Shown here: in pieces, positions 7,063 through 12,124 of the stretch | Numbering within the stretch: position 1 is the first letter of the stretch | Layout: every line of letters starts with the position of its first letter | Assembly (NCBI GenBank): GCA_003529325.1 | Contig: DPVW01000328.1 | Coordinates: 511 to 12,634, forward strand | Reading direction: 5' to 3' | Origin: Candidatus Latescibacterota bacterium | GTDB taxonomy: Bacteria > Latescibacterota > UBA2968 > UBA8231 | Length of the DNA: 12,124 nt | The notes under the pieces: generated by a model | The model's database searches: none | What the model saw: only the letters and a program-made list of their open reading frames with translations | What the model was told of the DNA's origin: nothing | Program-made: the position numbers and the translations under genes

Positions 7063-7885
7063 CGTCGGCGCACGAGGTCGAGCCACATGTCAGGGCTTGC
7101 GGGGCGATCGGCCTGCCCAGGAGCGCCACAGGTCGATCTCACGAGAAGATCGACATCTATGGTCTCACGACGCCATTCGGATCCTCTTCTTACTTCCATG
7201 CGCTGGAGCAGGATCTCCAGGGCGAGGTCAGCCATGCGTTTGAAGTCCTTTCTGACCGTCGTCTTGACCGGCTCGGGTTCCTGTGCATGTCGTAGATTCC
7301 CGATTCCGACAATGGCCATCTGCCCGGGAATGTCCACACCGTTCCTGGAGCACCAGGAGAGGGCGTCTCTGGCGGGGAAGTCCGAATGCCCGAGCAGGGC
7401 CGTAGCGCCCCCCGCCAGAATGGTCTCCATGCGATCCGGTATCTCGGACCTGTCCATCAGCGTTGCGGCGAAGGCGACCTGCCGTTCGAGGCTGTTCTCT
7501 GCGGAGCACACCAGCAAATGCCACTTGACCGACTTGCGCTCTTCCTGGGCAGCGGACAGATGCGAAAACAGCTCCGAGGAGGTGCCCTCCGTGAGTGACT
7601 GCCCGATGTAGCCGATCAGACCTGTCTCCCGGGATACGCGCGGGGCAACATAGGTCCCCTTGCCATGACGCCTGGATATCAGGCCTGCGTATCTCAGAGT
7701 CTCGAATACCCACCTGACGGTCATGCGGCTGATCTTCAGGTCCTTGGACAGCTGATTCTCCGACGGCAGACGAGTCTCTGGCGTCAGACTGCACTGCTGA
7801 TTCGCTGCGAAAAATGAGCGACGAGCTGGTCGTGGATGGTGACAATGCTGTCGCGCTTGATCTCGAAATCATCCAAGGTGTTCAT
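7059..7885 (-). pseudogene. GntR-type regulator with LacI-like effector domain, frameshifted near the N-terminus
   Basis: Two overlapping phases together encode one GntR-family repressor with a LacI/GalR-type sugar-sensing domain, like AraR chimeras. From the ATG at 7885, 33 codons cover the first helix (IHDQLVAHFSQRI) and stop at TGA 7786-7784. In the next phase, from 7787, come LTPETRLPSENQLSKDLK, ISRMTVRWVFETLR and RRHGKGTYVA, the rest of the winged HTH. The pieces align to the family with no residue missing if one base is restored near 7787. The effector part includes GHSDFPARDALSWC and GVDIPGQMAIVGIGN, typical of the LacI-type C-terminal half. However, the stretch between the first sensor strands and this motif is about 80-90 residues shorter than usual, giving about 275 residues in total against about 350 or more. 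The 3' end overlaps the phosphodiesterase start (ATGA). It may be a pseudogene or a single-base sequence error. Confidence 0.8.
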
Positions 7886-8062
7886 CGCCGATCTACAGGC
7901 CTCGCGTTGTACTGTTGTCTGCACTTGTAAAATCTTGTACATAAAAGTTCGTTAACCTGTCGAACAATGAATAAGAAAGCAAAGTAACATTGCGAGCGTG
8001 CAAATCTCGCGATGGGGCTTGAGATGGATGGACGCAGGCGTGACGCCGGCCACCGAGCGCCG
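7886..8062 (-). promoter_or_regulatory. AT-rich promoter/operator region of the GntR-phosphodiesterase pair
   Basis: This spacer is visibly richer in A/T than its surroundings, especially 7905-7985. It contains TTGTAC at 7907-7912, TTGTAA at 7925-7930 and TTGTAC at 7935-7940. These resemble half-sites of the operator known for AraR-type GntR/LacI chimeras (TTGTAC/GTACAA). Two inverted repeats with 5-bp arms and 9-bp spacers follow: GTTCG/CGAAC (7947-7951, 7961-7965) and GCGAG/CTCGC (7992-7996, 8006-8010). On the minus strand, TTGTTC and TTATGT spaced by 17 bp form a plausible promoter that overlaps these sites. The neighbouring enolase-type gene ends at 8063 on the same strand, so the region serves only the regulator pair. 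Autoregulation is inferred. Confidence 0.5.
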
Positions 8063-9307
8063 TCAGCTAGCCTTCAGGACCGCTCCCGCCTCCTCGATCT
8101 TCGTCATCATCTCGTTGAACTGATCTGAACCGTCATCATCCCAGTACTCGGTGTTCAACGGCGCCACGAAGCTCATCGGCATCAATGTACGGCTCCAGTC
8201 CGGGCGGACCATGAAATGCGGGTTCTCCGGATCAGGGCGGGTGTACAGGGTCGCCCCGTTGTCGTACTTGCAGACGATGATAAATCTCGGTTTCCCCATC
8301 GGTTCGATCTGCTCGAGGAGCTGCACCTGGTTCATGTTGAGCTCGACGCCGAGGCCCGGCTGCTCGGGCACCCGAATGAGGCCGTTGATCGGATGTAGCG
8401 GCTGGGTAACGAAGTGCTGACTCGAGACTTCGCTGATAGCGCTGACGAAGTGGAAGTTCGCCGAGGGAAAGGCCGCCATCATGTGAACGTTCATGGCGCG
8501 GGTGATGTCGCTGCCCGTATTCTGCAGCATGAAGGCGCTGTTGCTGGCGGCGAAGAGGCCGGCTTTGCGCACCGCCTCACCGATCTTAGAATGGCCCAGC
8601 ATGTAGGCGTCAGCGGGTCTGCGAAAGATTTCGTAGGTGGCCGCCGTCGGGAAGTGGTGCAATACGATTGGCCGCCGTGCGCGCTGGCGCAGCTCGATGT
8701 ACCCGTCGATGTCCTCTGCGGGCAGGGGATCCTCGAAGCAGCCGGCGATCTCGTACTCCGACAATCGGTCCAGCAATCCCGGCATGTGATCCTCGGTGCC
8801 GTGCATGGTGAAGTCGTAGTGCAGCTTAAACCCCTTCGGCGCCACCTGCTGCATGGCCTCGGTCTGATCGATCACGTTCTCGAACGGTGACAGGTGAAAC
8901 TTCATCCACGTGTGGCCCTGTGCGGCGAAGGCCTGCACGGCTCTGGCCATGCGGTCGGGGTGGGTGCTCACCGTCCAAGCCGCGACGGGGATCCATGATC
9001 GATGCTTCTGACCGAAGAGCTTGTACACCGGCACCCCGGCGGCCTTGCCCATGAGATCGTACATCGCTGTTCCCAAACCGAGGGAGGTCTCATCGCCGAC
9101 CCAGTCGAAGGGATTCGAACCGATGTACCGGTCCAGCACTTCCTGTTTCTCCACCCCCTCCGATTCGCCGAGACCGACCAAGCCGTTGTCGGTATGCACG
9201 ATGTAGATGGTTCGCTGAGTCAGGTCGTGATAGTGGCTGAGCTCATAGGCTCTGGCCTCGTCGTATTCCAAGGCAACACGGCGGATGTCGATATCGGTGA
9301 TTTTCAT
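8063..9307 (-). CDS. Enolase-superfamily (mandelate racemase/muconate lactonizing-type) protein with atypical active site
   Basis: The 414-residue product has the N-terminal capping domain followed by a beta/alpha barrel of the enolase superfamily, whose members abstract an alpha-proton from carboxylates in sugar-acid dehydration or racemisation. Recognisable points are VGLGESEGV (44-52), MYDLMGKAAGVPVYKLFG (82-99), K136-F-H138 where K-x-K is usual, D165 (HYDF) and E192 (FEDPLP) as metal ligands, and K241 in HSKIGEAVRKAG. The third metal ligand, normally Glu/Asp, falls at LHHF (216-219), so it appears replaced by His. Beyond about residue 330 is an extra tail of about 80 residues, making it longer than the usual 370. 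The ATG at 9307 has a GAGGT seven bases upstream. It is the last gene of the aldo/keto reductase-GHL operon, 63 bp after the GHL stop. It could be a dehydratase with altered chemistry or a non-catalytic relative. Confidence 0.8.
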   Translation of the reverse strand: MKITDIDIRRVALEYDEARAYELSHYHDLTQRTIYIVHTDNGLVGLGESEGVEKQEVLDRYIGSNPFDWVGDETSLGLGTAMYDLMGKAAGVPVYKLFGQKHRSWIPVAAWTVSTHPDRMARAVQAFAAQGHTWMKFHLSPFENVIDQTEAMQQVAPKGFKLHYDFTMHGTEDHMPGLLDRLSEYEIAGCFEDPLPAEDIDGYIELRQRARRPIVLHHFPTAATYEIFRRPADAYMLGHSKIGEAVRKAGLFAASNSAFMLQNTGSDITRAMNVHMMAAFPSANFHFVSAISEVSSQHFVTQPLHPINGLIRVPEQPGLGVELNMNQVQLLEQIEPMGKPRFIIVCKYDNGATLYTRPDPENPHFMVRPDWSRTLMPMSFVAPLNTEYWDDDGSDQFNEMMTKIEEAGAVLKAS

Positions 9308-9370
9308 CTGATTGACCTCACGTAGATGGATGTCCGATGCAGGGCTCGAAGTCCGCTGCGGTGATCATAG

Positions 9371-10957
9371 CTAGTAACGCACGACTAGTTCGACGTCGGT
9401 AAGGGTCAAGGCCGCCCCGACGTGCGGGTTGCGTTCCCGCACGGCGATCTGCACCTCATGCTCACCCGGAGTCACTCCTGAATCGGTGAGGTCCCAGCTG
9501 AGCCATACCGCACTGCTCACTTCGCCGATGTCTCGCCAGCGTGGTGGTGGCAGAAAGGCCCCACCCGCGGGTGAGGGATTGTCGAGCCTGCAATAGTCGA
9601 TCTGCGGCGACGCCAGCTGTTCTTCGTCCCACGTGACCTGCACTGCGTCTCCGTTAGTCCATTCGTTCACCCGTAGCCGCAACTGTACCAGTGTCGGCTT
9701 GTGGGCGTCGAAGTCGTCGGCGATCTCCAGTGTGATAGTCGGGCCCTCGCCGGTCAGTGTCTGGAGGAGGTCGACGGGCACCTGGCCGTACATCCGATCG
9801 ATGCGGAAGGCGCCGCGCCAGGCCCCCTCACGTTGTATGTACCGGTGCGTGGCCGCGAAGATCTTGTCTTCAGCGGCCAGCGTGTCTGGCAAACCGATCG
9901 TCGTCAGCAGCGGTCGCTTCGAATCACGATTGGCGTGCCAGTTGAAGACGTAGATCCCTGAAGCAGCAGCGCGATGGTAGCGGCTGGCGATCGCTTTCGT
10001 GCGCAGGCGATCCTTCTCATCCTGCTCTTCTGGGCCGACGAAGGGATCGGGTAGATTGCTGTCGAAGCCGGGGTAGACGGCGACATCAGTGCCCCCGCAC
10101 AGCCTGACGAATCCGGCAACATCGACGCTGGCATCCGTCACGGCGTTGCCCGACGGAATGAGGACGTCGACGAGACCCTCCTCGATCCAGGCGGGAATGT
10201 CGTAGCCGATGTGGCGACACATCTCTAGTGAGCCCGAGACGCGTGCCGCCAGGTACACGGGGCGGCCACGCTCCTTTCCGAGTGCCTCGGTCATGCGGCG
10301 GATGGCGCGCTGCAGATCGGTCAACAGGTAGCGCAGCCGGTAGCCCTCGTGGTCAGGGAAGTGGAAGGCGTGACGCTGCCAGTCGAGCTCGACGCCGTCC
10401 CAATCATAGCGCCGGCAGACCTCTTCGACGTGGCTGAGGCGGCGCTGTCTGATCTCGGGCACAGCCATGTTCCACGACAGCGCGAACCACTCTGAGGTGC
10501 GATCACCCAGCACCCACTCCGGGTGCTCAGAGCGCAACGCCTCGACGCGGTGTGCCTTGTACAGCGCCCCCAGGTCGGAGACCTGGGCACCGCCAAAGTG
10601 GTTGTCGTTCATGCGTATGGAGGCGTAGACATCGAGGCCAAGCTCGTGTCCCCGGGCGATCAGGGCCTGCTGGGGATCTTCGCCGCGGTCGTACATCTGC
10701 AGGATATTCTCGGTGCCGTTGTACGCGTTGGCACTGGGGTACGGACGCTCCCGTTCCTGGCCGATGAAATCCAGTACGTCACTCGGCCAGCGCGATCCCT
10801 GGCCTCCTACGTTCCAGAATAGGGCGCCCACCTGGGTCCCTTCAAGAGGGGCATACACGTTCTCGAGGAAGTCGGCTTGCGACTGCGGCGCCGGTGAGTA
10901 TCCGTGTGGCGCGCCATCCCAGTTGTAGATGATCTGGTAGTCCGGCAGAATTGGCAT
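9371..10957 (-). CDS. Glycoside-hydrolase-like TIM-barrel protein with C-terminal beta domain (GHL paralog 2)
   Basis: This 528-residue protein is the paralog of the gene at 1027-2490. Barrel landmarks are LDVYASIRMND (108-118), the strand WDGVELDWQRH (186-196, with E190 and D192 as candidate acidic residues), VYLAARVSG (234-242), and AWIEEGLVDVLIPSG (256-270). A beta-rich C-terminal domain (about 385-528) contains PPPRWRDIGEVSSAVWLSWDL and ends in DVELVVRY, as in paralog 1. Family-10-like glycosidase folds of this kind usually act on glycosides, but the linkage cannot be inferred. No signal peptide is present, so it is probably cytoplasmic. I chose the ATG at 10957, 10 bp after the aldo/keto reductase stop, because the conserved sequence starts there. 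A GGAGGA lies 14 bases upstream, somewhat distant. An in-frame ATG at 10999 would add 14 residues inside the preceding gene. It lies mid-operon, before the enolase-type gene. Confidence 0.82.
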   Translation of the reverse strand: MPILPDYQIIYNWDGAPHGYSPAPQSQADFLENVYAPLEGTQVGALFWNVGGQGSRWPSDVLDFIGQERERPYPSANAYNGTENILQMYDRGEDPQQALIARGHELGLDVYASIRMNDNHFGGAQVSDLGALYKAHRVEALRSEHPEWVLGDRTSEWFALSWNMAVPEIRQRRLSHVEEVCRRYDWDGVELDWQRHAFHFPDHEGYRLRYLLTDLQRAIRRMTEALGKERGRPVYLAARVSGSLEMCRHIGYDIPAWIEEGLVDVLIPSGNAVTDASVDVAGFVRLCGGTDVAVYPGFDSNLPDPFVGPEEQDEKDRLRTKAIASRYHRAAASGIYVFNWHANRDSKRPLLTTIGLPDTLAAEDKIFAATHRYIQREGAWRGAFRIDRMYGQVPVDLLQTLTGEGPTITLEIADDFDAHKPTLVQLRLRVNEWTNGDAVQVTWDEEQLASPQIDYCRLDNPSPAGGAFLPPPRWRDIGEVSSAVWLSWDLTDSGVTPGEHEVQIAVRERNPHVGAALTLTDVELVVRY

Positions 10958-10967
10958 CGGTGTGTGG

Positions 10968-11831
10968 TTAGTCCTCCGGGCGCAGTTCGTGGAGAGCATC
11001 CAGCAGCTGCGGCGAAAGCGGCGAGGCCTGGGCCCGTCTGGCGTTCTCGCGCGCGTGCGTCGCGCTGGTGGTACCGATGATGGCGGAGCTGATCACCGGG
11101 TGTGACAGGGTGAAGCGCAAGGAACACTCGAGCGGATCGTCCCATGCCCCTTCTCCCGCCAACAGGGAACGTATCGGATCCCAGTAGGGACCGGCGTGGA
11201 ATTGAGGCGAGTCAGGAGGCAACAGCCGGGCGTTGGCGATGGGACGTTTCGCGACCACGCCCAAGCCGGCGGTCTCTGCCGCGGGCAGCACCTCGTCGAG
11301 AGCGGTCTGGTTGAGGATGTTGAACGTCACTTGGACAGCGTCGAAGATGCCCATGGAGATCGCCTGCAGGGCATCTTCGTCGTCGCCGCTGTAGCCGATG
11401 TAGCGCACCTTGCCCACATCACGAGCTCGCAGCAGGGCGTCCGTCGCTTCGCCGGCGCGCAGAATGTCAGCCGAACAGGTGTGCAGGAAGACGAGATCGA
11501 GACACTCGAGGCCCATTCGTTTGAGTGAACGGTCGATGCTTCTCTCGATGACGGGGCGAGAGTACACCTCTCCCTGTTCGCCATCGGTAATGCAGCCGCA
11601 CTTGGTTGCGACGACGAACTCGCCGATGCGGGTTCCCAAATAGCGGCCGATGAGCTCTTCGCTGTGGGCGTAGCAGTCGGCAGTGTCGATGAAGTTGATG
11701 CCCAGATCGAGGAGGTCGTCGAACAGGGCTTCAATCCGATCAAGGGGAGCGCCATCACCGATGCGAGCCGCACCGAATCCATGGCGACTGACCTGGAGGT
11801 CTGTTGAGCCGAGTTTAGCTAGAGGTTCCAA
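10968..11831 (-). CDS. Aldo/keto reductase
   Basis: The 287-residue product is a complete NAD(P)H-dependent aldo/keto reductase, close to the family's normal 280-330 residues. The catalytic tetrad is visible: D49 (FIDTAD), Y54 (ADCYAHSEE), K77 (VVATKCG) and H117 (LVFLHTC). The N-terminal LGSTDLQVSRHGFGAARIG (7-25) and the cofactor-binding IIGTTSATHARENA (251-264) are also typical. It would reduce or oxidise a carbonyl/hydroxyl of a sugar or sugar derivative in the cytoplasm. The start is an unusual TTG at 11831. It is supported by AGGGAGGG ending six bases upstream, by protein length, and by the absence of another Met until residue 106. The gene heads a minus-strand operon with GHL paralog 2 (10-bp gap) and the enolase-type gene, suggesting that it acts on the same substrate. 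Confidence in family is high; substrate unknown. Confidence 0.92.
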   Translation of the reverse strand: MEPLAKLGSTDLQVSRHGFGAARIGDGAPLDRIEALFDDLLDLGINFIDTADCYAHSEELIGRYLGTRIGEFVVATKCGCITDGEQGEVYSRPVIERSIDRSLKRMGLECLDLVFLHTCSADILRAGEATDALLRARDVGKVRYIGYSGDDEDALQAISMGIFDAVQVTFNILNQTALDEVLPAAETAGLGVVAKRPIANARLLPPDSPQFHAGPYWDPIRSLLAGEGAWDDPLECSLRFTLSHPVISSAIIGTTSATHARENARRAQASPLSPQLLDALHELRPED

Positions 11832-11945
11832 TTGTAGCCCTCCCTGAAGAGCGCAGGTACGCGTGAAGGTTGGGTTGAAGATGGCCCAACCGTTGATTGA
11901 GTCCCAGTGGATCTGGCACCGCCACGTGTGAGGCGGTCGGAAGCG
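11832..11945 (-). promoter_or_regulatory. Intergenic spacer with two hairpins between the sialidase-like gene and the aldo/keto reductase
   Basis: Two perfect inverted repeats lie here. ACCGCC (11918-11923) and GGCGGT (11932-11937), with an 8-base loop, sit about nine bases past the sialidase stop and could be a terminator, but no T-run follows. GGTTGGG (11868-11874) and CCCAACC (11885-11891), with a 10-base loop, lie about 40 bp before the aldo/keto reductase start and could be a leader structure or operator. No strong promoter is visible. The ribosome binding site AGGGAGGG for the TTG start lies at the right-hand end of the leader, next to 11831. Confidence 0.35.
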
Positions 11946-12124
11946 TTACAGTTGCCATCTCGTGGCCATCAGGCAGGTCTTCTCCCCGGGCTCATGCACC
12001 TGGTAATAGACTGTGACGATGGACCCGTCGGCCAGCTGTGCTGCCGCGGGGTAGCACAGGTCATCATCAGGTGCATCCTGAACAACACGCTCGTTCCGGC
12101 CTCCCATGTGGCTCCCTCATCGTC
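11946..12124 (-). pseudogene. C-terminal end of a BNR/Asp-box sialidase-like protein, partial and frame-broken
   Basis: Only the 3' end of this minus-strand gene is in the window. The terminal residues in the stop-containing phase (TAA at 11948-11946) read DGSIVTVYYQVHEPGEK and end in ATRWQL. This is the standard ending of BNR-repeat sialidase-like six-bladed propellers, which bind or cleave glycans. Upstream, an Asp-box-like DEGATWE lies in a different phase. The two join smoothly near 12077-12082 if one base is restored, because the stop-containing phase meets a TGA just upstream (12116-12121 region). The gene is cut by the window edge, so its length and N-terminus are unknown. The break may be a sequence error rather than decay. 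It probably belongs to the same carbohydrate-related gene set. Confidence 0.7.

Noticed and set aside
7780-7792. Programmed -1 frameshift site in the GntR gene
   Set aside because: The sequence at the break is not an X-XXY-YYZ slippery heptamer and no obvious downstream stimulator was seen.
7228-7872. Separate 214-residue protein overlapping the regulator
   Set aside because: It is a third phase over the GntR gene. The family motifs lie in the other two phases.

Overview
The window is about 12.1 kb of GC-rich bacterial DNA with an accessory, catabolic gene content. It holds two paralogous glycoside-hydrolase-like TIM-barrel proteins, a secreted CBM9-like protein, a large OPT-like (DUF6785/DUF6784-type) membrane transporter, a phytanoyl-CoA dioxygenase remnant, a calcineurin-like phosphodiesterase, a GntR/LacI-type regulator, an enolase-superfamily (mandelate racemase/muconate lactonizing type) protein, an aldo/keto reductase, and the tail of a BNR/Asp-box sialidase-like protein. 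This mixture is typical of uncultured candidate phyla such as Latescibacterota or Poribacteria. That placement is inferred from gene content and GC; there is no rRNA or other marker gene in the window. No tRNA, CRISPR array, insertion sequence or attachment site was seen.

Layout, left to right. Positions 1-259 hold no gene I can support. A minus-strand pair, GHL protein then CBM9-like protein (2490 to 260), is translationally coupled through an ATGA overlap. A 291-bp divergent intergenic region separates it from the plus-strand 886-residue transporter (2782-5442). After the transporter come about 250 bp with only doubtful small ORFs, then a plus-strand PhyH pseudogene (5691-6136). It converges on a minus-strand GntR-regulator/metallophosphoesterase pair (7885 to 6178), again joined by an ATGA overlap and preceded by an AT-rich region with repeated TTGTAC-type half-sites. 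Further right is a minus-strand operon, aldo/keto reductase (TTG start), second GHL protein, enolase-superfamily protein (11831 to 8063). The window ends inside a minus-strand sialidase-like gene.

Taken together the genes suggest use of a carbohydrate or a modified sugar acid. The GHL proteins would cleave glycosides, the aldo/keto reductase and enolase-type protein would process the released sugars or acids, and the membrane protein would import substrate. The substrate cannot be read from sequence, and this pathway is inference.

Two things stand out. First, the transporter carries a roughly 230-residue extracytoplasmic insertion with a fibronectin-III-like part and two Asp-rich calcium-type loops, plus a Cys/His zinc-knuckle-like motif in a loop between membrane segments. 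Second, three genes (GntR regulator, PhyH, sialidase) have broken frames. Two of them need only one missing base to be restored, so read-level checking is required before calling biological decay.
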